Shown here piece by piece: positions 1 to 6,999 of a stretch of 10,770 nucleotides of DNA. Numbering within the stretch: the stretch's first letter is position 1; the number at the start of each line of letters is the position of its first letter. The position numbers and the translations under genes are program-made. The DNA comes from Candidatus Fermentibacteraceae bacterium (GTDB lineage Bacteria; Fermentibacterota; Fermentibacteria; Fermentibacterales; JCC-6), in the NCBI GenBank assembly GCA_029932015.1, contig JAOZQW010000053.1, positions 1-10,770 on the forward strand, written 5' to 3'. Under the pieces are notes generated by a model. It searched no databases, had not been told where the DNA came from, and was given only the letters and a program-made list of their open reading frames with translations.

Positions 1-1
1 G

Positions 2-664
2 AAAAGGATGCTTCTGCCTTTGATCGCGTCGATCCCCATGCTCTGTATATTGGCCCTTCATGAACACAGCGGAAGGTATGTATCATTTTTTGTTGTCATC
101 ATCATAGCTCTGGGCTCCGAGGGCCTCATGAGGTTCGGTCGGATGACCGGTCGCAGAACTGCACTCCTTGCCGCTGGAGTGCTGCTCTTCCCCTTTGCCA
201 GACCGCTTGGTACTCTGATTGGTCACGACACAAGACTCAGGGCGGCGGAGGCGGCGGAAACAGTGGCATGGATAAAGGAGAACAGCTCACTTGATGACTG
301 GGTAGTCACATATCCTAATGTGGAATTGATGATCTGGGACTACAGGCGGCCCACACTGACTATGCCCAATGATTTTGAGATGCTTCTCTGGCCCTGTCTT
401 CAGGAGCACGATGTCAGATTTGTCGTAGTGGATTCTGACCTTCCCGGCATGCGTCCCCACCTCAGTTCGAGATGGCGAAGGACTGTCGATAGTGCGGGAT
501 GGGAGATCGAGGACCCCCCTCAGTTCCTCGAGGAGGTCTGGCGGAGCAGATCAGGCAGCACGATAATTTATGAGATGACCGGCATCGTCCCGGATGGATT
601 TATGGCAGTGGATTCACTCCCCCCGGATAATTATCGGGCACTGCCGCCGGACGGACCACACTAA
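2..664 (+). CDS. C-terminal part of a polytopic membrane protein, probable GT-C-type glycosyltransferase (5' end outside window)
   Basis: The frame is open to the left edge, so this is the 3' part of a longer gene. An ATG at position 8 exists, but only seven bases precede it and the protein begins in the middle of a membrane segment, so it is unlikely to be the true start. The visible 220 residues contain about three hydrophobic segments (roughly residues 4-20, 27-45 and 53-68). A short loop with HEHSGRY lies between the first two. A soluble tail of about 135 residues follows, with an amphipathic start (AAETVAWIKENSS) and alternating strand-like stretches such as VRFVVVDSDL. This layout, the last transmembrane helices followed by a small periplasmic domain, is usual for GT-C lipid-linked sugar transferases (ArnT/PMT-like). 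No catalytic residue is visible, because those lie in the missing N-terminal half. The gene ends 135 bp before the convergent Tim44-like gene. The glycosyltransferase call is inference; a generic membrane protein is the alternative. Confidence 0.6.
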   Translation, partial: KRMLLPLIASIPMLCILALHEHSGRYVSFFVVIIIALGSEGLMRFGRMTGRRTALLAAGVLLFPFARPLGTLIGHDTRLRAAEAAETVAWIKENSSLDDWVVTYPNVELMIWDYRRPTLTMPNDFEMLLWPCLQEHDVRFVVVDSDLPGMRPHLSSRWRRTVDSAGWEIEDPPQFLEEVWRSRSGSTIIYEMTGIVPDGFMAVDSLPPDNYRALPPDGPH

Positions 665-741
665 AGAAAGCAATTCCACTACGTGCTATCTCGACTCAGC
701 ATATCAGCCTGGAATTCAGCCGCTTCGCATGAAGGAGTCGA

Positions 742-786
742 AAATGGTGCCACCCACCATTTGTTTTATGGTGGGTGGCACCATTT
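742..786. terminator. Perfect 19-bp inverted repeat, probable bidirectional intrinsic terminator
   Basis: The left arm AAATGGTGCCACCCACCAT (742-760) and right arm (768-786) are exact reverse complements around a 7-nt loop, TTGTTTT. The stem sits between the stop codons of two convergent genes (664 plus, 800 minus). On the plus strand the right arm ends in ATTT and runs into ATTGTT. On the minus strand the stem runs into TTTTCG. Both suit Rho-independent termination, although the U-tracts are short. The stem is longer and more perfect than most terminators, so a mobile palindrome of the REP/MITE kind is an alternative. Confidence 0.75.
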
Positions 787-799
787 ATTGTTCCGTGTT

Positions 800-2713
800 C
801 TACTTGGACTCTCTTATAGTGGTCTTTGCCTGTGCGTAGAGGATAGCCTTCTGCTGGGCCAGTATCAGTTTTACATCAGCCCATGCAAGGCCGTTGGCCT
901 CTCCATAAGCCTGCATAATCTCTTTTTCGTCCTTGGAAAGCTTGCCGTCGGCTATCGCCATCCTGGCCATCGCGGCGAGAACCTCGCGGACCTCAGTCGG
1001 GTTCGAGGGCTCCGGAAGAACGTGTGCCCCTGATTTCACCGTATCGATAATGCCGTCAAGCGTCTCGTCCGAGATGCTCCTTGCTTCCGCGAATCCCCTG
1101 AGTACCTCCATCTCTTTCTCATCGACCTCTCCATCTGCATACATGGAGGAGACCATTGCAGATAGGATGATATCCGGAGGCACCAGAGATGCTCTTCTGA
1201 TTGGAGAGACCGCTGCCTGCGTTATCCGGGATGCCGAGAAGCTCTTGACTGATTCGAGCACCCAGCTGCGGGTACCATCATTGAGTGGGGTTCCGCAGTA
1301 GTCGCAGGTGCCTGTCGTGCCACCTTCATAGGGTGCTCCGCAATTGGGGCAATGCGAAGAACGGAAACTGCTGTCGACAGATGTCTGAGCGCCGTGCTTC
1401 CGTGCCAGGGTGAATATCTGAGGCCTGATGGCTCTGCCACCCGGTGAGCGGGTCTTGCCTTCGGCGTTCCTTCTTGAATTTCTTCCCGACCATTTCACGA
1501 GGACCTCGATCCGGTCGAAATCGCCTGCCTGACCGGGAATGATGGACTGGACTTCAACGGTTCCGACTGCCGCATCTCTGAAGAACAGCCACCAGCCATC
1601 CTCGCTTGTGTGGTCCAGCTGAGTCGCGAACTGTTTTAGAAATGTCGGAAGGACCACTTTCCTCGCCGGGTCAGTTTCATTAAGGAACCAGCAGTTCATG
1701 AGACGCCAAAAAATAACGGATGTGCGATCCTCGATATGCTGAAGATTGAAACCCTGATCCTGCCGGCTCAGTTCATCGAGACCCGGGATGAGCGAAGTAT
1801 CGGAAATGACGTTCCATTCCATGGACTGAGTAATCTCTGCCAGGACCCAGTCGTACTCACCGCTGTTGAGAACGGAATCACAATGGCTGCATTTACCTGA
1901 ATCGCTCAGTTCGAGATGAGCTCCGCAGTTAGGGCATGAACCCTCGACGAGACCGCCTCCGTCCAGTGTCTGTGCCCCCGGCTTCCTCATGAAGCTCCAG
2001 TACTCGATGAAACTGTCCGAGGAATTTCTCCTCAGTACTCTTCCGCTGTCGAGGTCAACGTCGGCATCGTCAGCCTTCGCCGTTATCTCGACATGAATTG
2101 TATCGAAGTGCCTGTCGCTGGTGACCCCGACAATTCTGGAGGAGAGGATAGCGATGTTCTCCATCCTGTTGCGGAAGCCTTCCTGCCTCTGCATCTCTAC
2201 CTGAAGGGAAAAACGTTCGTTGATGCCGTCCGAAATGAACTGGCGGACACCGCCGAGATCCTGGTCCGACCAGGCTGTCTGGAGTTCCGTGAAAGCTATG
2301 CCGGCCCGTTGAAGGAATGCTGCGGGAGTGAAAGCAGGATCGCGCTGGATGAGGGACTGCAGCGCCTCCTCCATCTTGATCTGGTCCTGCTCAGTGTTCA
2401 GCCTGCCTGCGCGCGTGATGGTCCGTGTCTCGTAACCGCTGCGGGTCTTCTTCCCGAACTTGATCAGGAGGATGATGACAACTATCAGCAGGGGGACGCC
2501 GATGAGCGGTCTTTCTATGGCCAGTCTGATGAGCATAACAAAGAGGTAGCCCATTCCGCTGCCTCCACCGGCTCCTCCGCCACCGCCACCACCGCCGCCG
2601 CCATAGCTTCCACCTCCACCGGCACGCGCAAAAACTGACGACGCGGTCAGGAGCAGTACTACGAACACTATCAGCAGAAAAAGCCTTCGCTTCATGGGGT
2701 CAGGGAACACCAC
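800..2713 (-). CDS. Membrane-anchored protein with two Tim44-like/zinc-ribbon repeats and a C-terminal TerB-like domain
   Basis: From a GTG start the protein has 637 residues. A signal-peptide-like or uncleaved helix (residues 8-29, KRRLFLLIVF...VFA) is followed by a glycine-rich stretch (about 32-55, including ten consecutive Gly) and a second hydrophobic helix ending in KFGKKTR. By the positive-inside rule the rest should be cytoplasmic. Next come two similar units. Each has a Tim44-like alpha/beta region, then R-K-x-G-A-Q-T, then a four-cysteine zinc ribbon (C260, C263, C275, C278 and C455, C458, C470, C473), then L-N-x-G...W-V-L. The repeat period is 195 residues. Residues 514-622 resemble TerB: paired helices with ADG motifs at 526-528 and 588-590 and acidic neighbours. 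The start is set by AAGGAGG at 2726-2720, 6 nt before GTG 2713. GTG 2710 is also possible; ATG 2695 lies 24 nt from the Shine-Dalgarno, and ATG 2719 touches it. Tim44-like domains bind membranes or proteins, but the role of this protein is unknown. Confidence 0.85.
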   Translation of the reverse strand: MVFPDPMKRRLFLLIVFVVLLLTASSVFARAGGGGSYGGGGGGGGGGAGGGSGMGYLFVMLIRLAIERPLIGVPLLIVVIILLIKFGKKTRSGYETRTITRAGRLNTEQDQIKMEEALQSLIQRDPAFTPAAFLQRAGIAFTELQTAWSDQDLGGVRQFISDGINERFSLQVEMQRQEGFRNRMENIAILSSRIVGVTSDRHFDTIHVEITAKADDADVDLDSGRVLRRNSSDSFIEYWSFMRKPGAQTLDGGGLVEGSCPNCGAHLELSDSGKCSHCDSVLNSGEYDWVLAEITQSMEWNVISDTSLIPGLDELSRQDQGFNLQHIEDRTSVIFWRLMNCWFLNETDPARKVVLPTFLKQFATQLDHTSEDGWWLFFRDAAVGTVEVQSIIPGQAGDFDRIEVLVKWSGRNSRRNAEGKTRSPGGRAIRPQIFTLARKHGAQTSVDSSFRSSHCPNCGAPYEGGTTGTCDYCGTPLNDGTRSWVLESVKSFSASRITQAAVSPIRRASLVPPDIILSAMVSSMYADGEVDEKEMEVLRGFAEARSISDETLDGIIDTVKSGAHVLPEPSNPTEVREVLAAMARMAIADGKLSKDEKEIMQAYGEANGLAWADVKLILAQQKAILYAQAKTTIRESK

Positions 2714-2719
2714 CGTCAT

Positions 2720-2726
2720 CCTCCTT
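2720..2726 (-). promoter_or_regulatory. Shine-Dalgarno that decides a GTG start
   Basis: On the minus strand AAGGAGG is followed by ATGACG and then GTG GTG. Spacing is 0 nt to the ATG at 2719, 6 nt to GTG 2713 and 9 nt to GTG 2710. It is 24 nt to the ATG at 2695, the start a longest-ATG method might choose. GTG 2713 fits best and leaves the hydrophobic N-terminal helix intact. Confidence 0.65.
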
Positions 2727-2745
2727 GGTTCCAGTGTTTGACTGT

Positions 2746-2774
2746 AGCCTATTTCACCGGTCTGCCGGTGTCCA
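2746..2774 (-). promoter_or_regulatory. Weak candidate sigma70-type promoter for the Tim44-like gene
   Basis: On the minus strand TGGACA (2774-2769) and TAGGCT (2751-2746) are 17 bp apart, about 20 bp upstream of the Shine-Dalgarno. The -35 box matches the consensus at 5 of 6 positions, but the -10 matches at only about 3. The position is right for a gene that starts a transcription unit. On the plus strand of the same gap I found no convincing promoter for the divergent operon. Confidence 0.25.
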
Positions 2775-2870
2775 TAGATGTCTGATGACATCCGCGTCCG
2801 GCTTGGTCATCTTTCAGGGTGTGTGCCGACCACTTGTTTCGGTTACGCCGGTGTATCGATGCTGAGCATG

Positions 2871-2876
2871 AAGGAG
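2871..2876 (+). promoter_or_regulatory. Shine-Dalgarno of the larA-like gene
   Basis: AAGGAG ends 6 nt before the ATG at 2883. The upstream in-frame ATGs at 2778, 2859 and 2868 lack a comparable site and would add residues with no family resemblance, so 2883 is chosen. Confidence 0.7.
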
Positions 2877-2882
2877 CGGCAA

Positions 2883-4070
2883 ATGCATGAGTTCCCAGGG
2901 ATACCGGATGCTGCCGAGAGAGGTTCACTATGTCCTCCCGGAGCGACCCGTGATAATCTGACAGCTGCCGGTATCGCAGATGCCTGGTCTTCGGTCATGG
3001 ACGAGATTAGCGATGCCGCCGACCGTACGTCCATCGTGACACTTGTTGTGAACGATGGAACAAGACCGCCTTCATTTCCCATGCTGAAACCTCTTGAGAA
3101 ACTCCTGGAGGGAAGGGTGCGTGTCCTGTTCGCCACCGGTACCCACCGTCCGGTCACAGAGGCCGAGCGGGAACTGCTTCTTGGAGGACTCTTCCCGGAA
3201 GCCCTGTGGATCAGCAGTGATTGTGATTCAGAAGACATGGTCGATCTCGGGCGGACATCAAGAGGTACTCAGTTCAAGGTGCATCCATGGGTGACTGACG
3301 GCTCTCCGGTGATCTCGGTCAACTCAGTGGAGCCACATTACTTTGCAGGATTCACGGGAGGGCGCAAATCCTTCCTTCCCGGTGTATCCTCACGGGAGAC
3401 CATCGTAGCCAATCATTACCATGCCTGCGAAGAAGGTTCGCTGCCCGGCACACTGGATGGCAATCCAGTCCACCTTGATATGCTGGAGGCTCTCGACTAC
3501 CTGGAAAAGCGGACCTGGATAAGGCAGGGGAACGGTGTCATGCACATGGGCGGGTTGGTGCATGCTTCGGCCGGTTCCTGTTTGGAGTCCTTTTTAGAAG
3601 CGGTGGAGGTTTCCGCTGCCCTTTCCTCCATTACACTACCCCGGAAGTCAAAGGTGCTCGTCCTTCATCCGGGAGAACCTCTTCATGTGAGTCTGTACCA
3701 GTCGGAGAAGGCCATCTATCATTGTCATCATCTTGTAGAGGATGGTGGTGTTCTACTGCTGGTGAGCCCGTGCCGTGAGGGACTTGGTGCCGGCCACCTC
3801 GAGCAGGCTTTCATATCGTCGATGGACCCGTTATGGGAGACTCCCGGCCCTGCGGAATACAGGCTTGGTGATCATTCCATAGTCAGGCTGAAGCAGATGA
3901 GGCGCAGAATTCGGATCGCTGTCGCCAGCGGGATCCCCGATGTGCTTCTTGAGCGAATGGGCATTGAGCCCGTTCATAATCCTGTCGAATGGCTGGACGG
4001 ACTCGATCTCGGAGAACCACTGTTCATTCCGAGGGCGGGATTCATATTACCAGGACTTCCGGAGGACTGA
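2883..4070 (+). CDS. larA: Nickel-dependent lactate racemase family protein (LarA-like 2-hydroxyacid racemase)
   Basis: The protein has 395 residues, slightly shorter than Lactiplantibacillus LarA (about 424). LarA racemises L- and D-lactate with a nickel-pincer nucleotide covalently bound to a lysine; homologues act on other 2-hydroxyacids. The conserved residues are all visible: D58-G-T-R61, H88 in GTHR, H152 and K162 in PHYFAGFTGGRKSFLPG, H178, and Q273/K276 in LYQSEKA. From H152 onward every one sits exactly 22 positions lower than its LarA counterpart (H174, K184, H200, Q295, K298), so the site looks intact. K162 should carry the cofactor. The missing residues are in the N-terminal part, between and before R61 and H88. 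The cofactor makers LarB, LarC and LarE are not in the window. It is the first gene of the operon and its stop is 2 bp before the kinase start. The family call is secure; the substrate cannot be read from the sequence. Confidence 0.88.
   Translation: MHEFPGIPDAAERGSLCPPGATRDNLTAAGIADAWSSVMDEISDAADRTSIVTLVVNDGTRPPSFPMLKPLEKLLEGRVRVLFATGTHRPVTEAERELLLGGLFPEALWISSDCDSEDMVDLGRTSRGTQFKVHPWVTDGSPVISVNSVEPHYFAGFTGGRKSFLPGVSSRETIVANHYHACEEGSLPGTLDGNPVHLDMLEALDYLEKRTWIRQGNGVMHMGGLVHASAGSCLESFLEAVEVSAALSSITLPRKSKVLVLHPGEPLHVSLYQSEKAIYHCHHLVEDGGVLLLVSPCREGLGAGHLEQAFISSMDPLWETPGPAEYRLGDHSIVRLKQMRRRIRIAVASGIPDVLLERMGIEPVHNPVEWLDGLDLGEPLFIPRAGFILPGLPED
4061..4065 (+). promoter_or_regulatory. Shine-Dalgarno that decides a TTG start
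   Basis: GGAGG overlaps the last codons of the larA-like gene and lies 7 nt before TTG 4073. No in-frame ATG is near. The in-frame ATG at 3989 would put 28 unrelated residues inside the upstream gene, so the kinase very probably begins at TTG 4073. Confidence 0.75.
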
Positions 4071-4072
4071 CC

Positions 4073-5443
4073 TTGCAGAATTACGGACGCAGGCTTCTGC
4101 CACTCTTCATCGGTATCGTGCTTATCTGGGTGTTCCTCTGGTACAGCCACGATCTGGTTTCAAGGCTCCGTGTTACCAGGAACAGGGCCAATGAGACCAT
4201 AGCCTGGTTCTGGGCAGGCACGCAGGTACCGCTCAGCAGTTTTGCGGATGCTTCCAGGATCGCGGTATGCAGTGAGTGCGGAGAGGCAATTCCGGTGACA
4301 TGGCCCTCCTCCGGCAGCTCGATCAACCGGCAATGTCCCAATGAAAGCCGAATAACCGAGTGGTTCATCGTTACCCCCCCTGACAGCGCCCAGAGACAGC
4401 TTCTTTTTGAGAACACGACAGCACTCTTCGGTGAGCTGGTCAAGCGTCTGGAGTACACAACAGTCCTTTCCGATACCAGTCTTGTTCCAATGGTCCTCAA
4501 TGGCGATGCTCTTCCTGATTCCATCCCTCGTGATGAGATGCTGCAGTATGCACTGCTAATCAAGGAGCTCGACAGCGTGAACGACCCTATCCCGATCGAG
4601 AATATCGAAGGGGAGATCATTGGTTACCTGCATTACGGGTCGGACGACATCGACAGGGAACTCCTTCTCGTTCCCTATATCGAGCTTGGGATGCTCCTTC
4701 TTCTGGCCCTTCTTTTCATGATAGTTATCAAGATGGAGATGAAGAGGGAAAAGGAGATGTCCTGGGTCAGCTTCGCCAAGGAAACTGCTCATCAGATAAG
4801 CACACCGCTCTCCTCGCTCATGGGATGGATGGAATTACTGAGAGAAAGACCGGAAGCCTCAGCCGATCAGGAACTGGTTGAGGCACTAGACTATATTGAA
4901 AATGATGTGGAGAGACTCAAGGAGATAGCCGCCAGATATGGTGAGATGGGCAAGCGACCCAGAATGCAGACCGGTCCGGTCAATCCCGTCATCATCAGCA
5001 CCGTCCACTATCTCTGTGGGCGAGCCGGTTTCGTTCCCGATGGGATAGACATCCAGACCGATCTGAACTCAATGTGGTCAGTCGATATGAACACGGTTCT
5101 CATGGGCTGGGTAATCGAAAATCTGCTGAAGAATTCCCTTGCATCTCAAACGGGGAGTGAAAGCGGTGTCATCAGGATCACATCCAGGGATGTGGAAGAG
5201 GGCGAGGGGCTTGTTGTGCTGGAGGTGATCGACAGCGGTCGGGGTATCGCTTTCAGGGATCAGAAGAAGATATTCAAGGCCGGTTATACGACCAGGCGGG
5301 GCGGATGGGGGCTCGGACTGACTCTTTGCAAGAGGATAATTGAGGAATACCACGGCGGCAGGATCCGCCTGGGTGCCAGTTCTCCCGGCAAGGGAGCTGC
5401 CTTCGTAATTGAGCTGCCCGTTTCCAGCAAGGATCCAGGATGA
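4073..5443 (+). CDS. PorY-like membrane sensor histidine kinase
   Basis: The protein has 456 residues from a TTG start. A first transmembrane helix (about 8-24) and a second (about 202-223) enclose an extracytoplasmic sensor of about 175 residues. That sensor holds C66-S-E-C69 and C88, which could bind metal or form a disulfide. There is no HAMP domain: only about 17 residues separate helix 2 from the H-box ETAHQISTPLSSLMGWMELL, with H240 as the phospho-accepting histidine. This box form is typical of Bacteroidota kinases. The ATPase domain has an N-box (E349, N354), a G1 box D387-S-G-R-G, and a G2 box G410-G-W-G-L-G-L followed by TLCKRIIEEYHGG. All catalytic elements look complete. Its stop overlaps the start of the PorX-like regulator (ATGA), which makes that regulator the obvious partner. 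In Porphyromonas gingivalis PorY partners PorX to control type IX secretion. The kinase call is certain; orthology to PorY is inference from the partner. Confidence 0.88.
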   Translation: MQNYGRRLLPLFIGIVLIWVFLWYSHDLVSRLRVTRNRANETIAWFWAGTQVPLSSFADASRIAVCSECGEAIPVTWPSSGSSINRQCPNESRITEWFIVTPPDSAQRQLLFENTTALFGELVKRLEYTTVLSDTSLVPMVLNGDALPDSIPRDEMLQYALLIKELDSVNDPIPIENIEGEIIGYLHYGSDDIDRELLLVPYIELGMLLLLALLFMIVIKMEMKREKEMSWVSFAKETAHQISTPLSSLMGWMELLRERPEASADQELVEALDYIENDVERLKEIAARYGEMGKRPRMQTGPVNPVIISTVHYLCGRAGFVPDGIDIQTDLNSMWSVDMNTVLMGWVIENLLKNSLASQTGSESGVIRITSRDVEEGEGLVVLEVIDSGRGIAFRDQKKIFKAGYTTRRGGWGLGLTLCKRIIEEYHGGRIRLGASSPGKGAAFVIELPVSSKDPG

Positions 5444-6999
5444 CAACAATACTCTGGGTTGATGATGAGATAGGACACCTCCAGAGTCACATCAGATATC
5501 TGGAGAAGCGCGGATACAAGATACTCACTGCAGGGAGCGGCAGGTCAGCTCTCGACATTCTCAGGACAAGCAGAGTGGATCTTGTGCTGATGGACCAGAT
5601 GATGGTTGGTATGGATGGTCTCGAAACGGTGCATTTGATCCGGGAGCACAATCACACCCTCCCTATAGTGATGGTCACACAGAGCGAGGAGGAGGAGCTC
5701 ATGGATATGGCCATCGGCGGACAGGTAGACGACTACCTGACCAAGCCGGTGAACCCCAGCCAGATCCTCCTCGTGATCAAGAGACTTCTTACCGGTGAGC
5801 GTCTCCGGACCCAGAGAGCGGCTAGAGAGATCGCTGACCAGACATCCAGAATGTTCGAAGCGCAGGCGGAAGGCATGGACTGGCATGGATGGGTGGATGT
5901 ATTCCGGTCCTGGGTGGAGAAGGATGTGGCTTCAGAGGGTGAACTCAGCAGTGAGATGAAGAGCATCCAGAAAGCAAGAATAGATGATCTTGCCATTGGT
6001 TTTTCGAAGCTCGTGGAGTCGAACTTCCCAGAATGGATTGCAGCAACCGGTTCGAATACTCCACTGATGTCGCATAATTTTCTCCAGCGAGTTGTTGCCC
6101 CGAAGCTTGAGTCCGGTGGCGAGACCGTTCTGCTCGTCATGGACTGCATGCGGTACGATCAGTGGCTGACAATCTCCCCCTCCCTAGAAAACTGGTTCTT
6201 TGTGGATACGAGCTTCATGCTCTCTCTGCTTCCTTCTACAACCCTGTACAGCAGGAACGCGATATTCTCGGGCATGCTCCCCCGCGATCTGTCAAGATTC
6301 TATCGACACAAGTGGACTGAGGAGTACGGTGTATCCGGACTCAACCGCCATGAGCCGGAGTTCCTCAAGGATGCACTCAGGAGACTGGGATGTGGATACT
6401 CGGGAGATCCGGAATTCGTTAAAGTGACCACAAGACGCGAGGGAGAGGCGGTGATGCACTCCCTTTCGAAGCATCTTCAAAGCGGTTTTATGGCTATTGT
6501 CGTCAACTACATCGATCACCTGACCCATGGCAGATCCGAGCTGGATCTCATCAGAGATCTCGCCCCTGATGTCAGGAGCTTCAGAAGGCTGGCTGAAACA
6601 TGGTTCAGATCTTCATTCCTGAGGAAGCTCTTTCAGACACTGGCTGCGCGTGGCGCCACAGTCATAGTCACCAGCGATCACGGCTCAGTTTTCACTGCGC
6701 GGGACACCAGAATAAGCGGCGGCAGAAACATCCACGGCAGTATTCGATACAGGTACGGGGATTCCCTTGTGGCTGATCCGAAGGCTGTGGTGACGGTAAG
6801 GGAACCTGCTGAGTGGGGATTGCCGAACGAGACACCCTCGAAGATGTACCTCCTCGCAAGGTCCGACTATTTCATGATGTTCAACAATGTCCCAAGAGGC
6901 GAGCTTCAGAAGTTCAGGAACACCTTCCAGCACGGCGGTATCTCCATGCAGGAGATGATCGTGCCAAGTGTCGTTCTGACCCCGAAGAGCAGGGGCTGA
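5440..6999 (+). CDS. porX: PorX-like response regulator: receiver domain plus PglZ (alkaline-phosphatase superfamily) domain
   Basis: The protein has 519 residues, the usual PorX length. Residues 1-120 are a CheY-like receiver with D8/D9, phospho-acceptor D52, T80 and K102. Residues of about 120-215 look like a helical linker. The PglZ domain runs from about 225 to the end. It has the metal-binding pattern of the alkaline-phosphatase fold: D235 and D240 in MDCMRYDQW, the nucleophile threonine in PSTTLYSRNAIFSG (T267 or T268), D359/H360 and H363 in NYIDHLTHG, D413-H414 in TSDHGSV, and H498 in FQHGG. P. gingivalis PorX is a zinc phosphodiesterase acting on oligonucleotides and also controls type IX secretion and sigma factor SigP. 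No DNA-binding domain is present. The gene overlaps the kinase by 4 bp and tsaE by 1 bp. The domain order excludes a BREX PglZ, which lacks a receiver. What it controls in this organism is unknown. Confidence 0.9.
   Translation: MTTILWVDDEIGHLQSHIRYLEKRGYKILTAGSGRSALDILRTSRVDLVLMDQMMVGMDGLETVHLIREHNHTLPIVMVTQSEEEELMDMAIGGQVDDYLTKPVNPSQILLVIKRLLTGERLRTQRAAREIADQTSRMFEAQAEGMDWHGWVDVFRSWVEKDVASEGELSSEMKSIQKARIDDLAIGFSKLVESNFPEWIAATGSNTPLMSHNFLQRVVAPKLESGGETVLLVMDCMRYDQWLTISPSLENWFFVDTSFMLSLLPSTTLYSRNAIFSGMLPRDLSRFYRHKWTEEYGVSGLNRHEPEFLKDALRRLGCGYSGDPEFVKVTTRREGEAVMHSLSKHLQSGFMAIVVNYIDHLTHGRSELDLIRDLAPDVRSFRRLAETWFRSSFLRKLFQTLAARGATVIVTSDHGSVFTARDTRISGGRNIHGSIRYRYGDSLVADPKAVVTVREPAEWGLPNETPSKMYLLARSDYFMMFNNVPRGELQKFRNTFQHGGISMQEMIVPSVVLTPKSRG

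Noticed and set aside
626..635. Palindrome GATAATTATC near the end of the first gene
   Set aside because: It is only 10 bp, lies inside coding sequence, and its flanks do not continue the symmetry. It is expected by chance.
2093..2638. 181-codon plus-strand open frame
   Set aside because: It is antisense to the Tim44-like gene and reads through the glycine tract complement as Ala/Thr/Ser repeats. It has no family resemblance and is a shadow of the real gene.
2778..2882. ATG at 2778 as the larA-like start
   Set aside because: No Shine-Dalgarno precedes it, it would overlap the divergent promoter region, and AAGGAG sits 6 nt before the ATG at 2883.
3989..4072. ATG at 3989 as the kinase start
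   Set aside because: It would add 28 charged residues encoded within the larA-like gene, before the first membrane helix. The GGAGG-TTG start at 4073 fits much better.
4081..4620. 179-codon minus-strand open frame
   Set aside because: It lies wholly antisense to the kinase, is Ser/Arg-rich and has no recognisable motif. It is explained by codon bias of the opposite strand.
6813..6998. N-terminal extension of tsaE into porX
   Set aside because: The frame is open, but the residues do not match TsaE, and the ATG at 6999 has a ribosome binding site and a TGATG overlap.
5440..6999. PglZ domain as a sign of a BREX/Pgl phage-defence system
   Set aside because: The PglZ domain is fused to a receiver domain in the PorX order and is preceded by a histidine kinase. 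No brxC, pglX methyltransferase, brxL or other defence gene is in the window.
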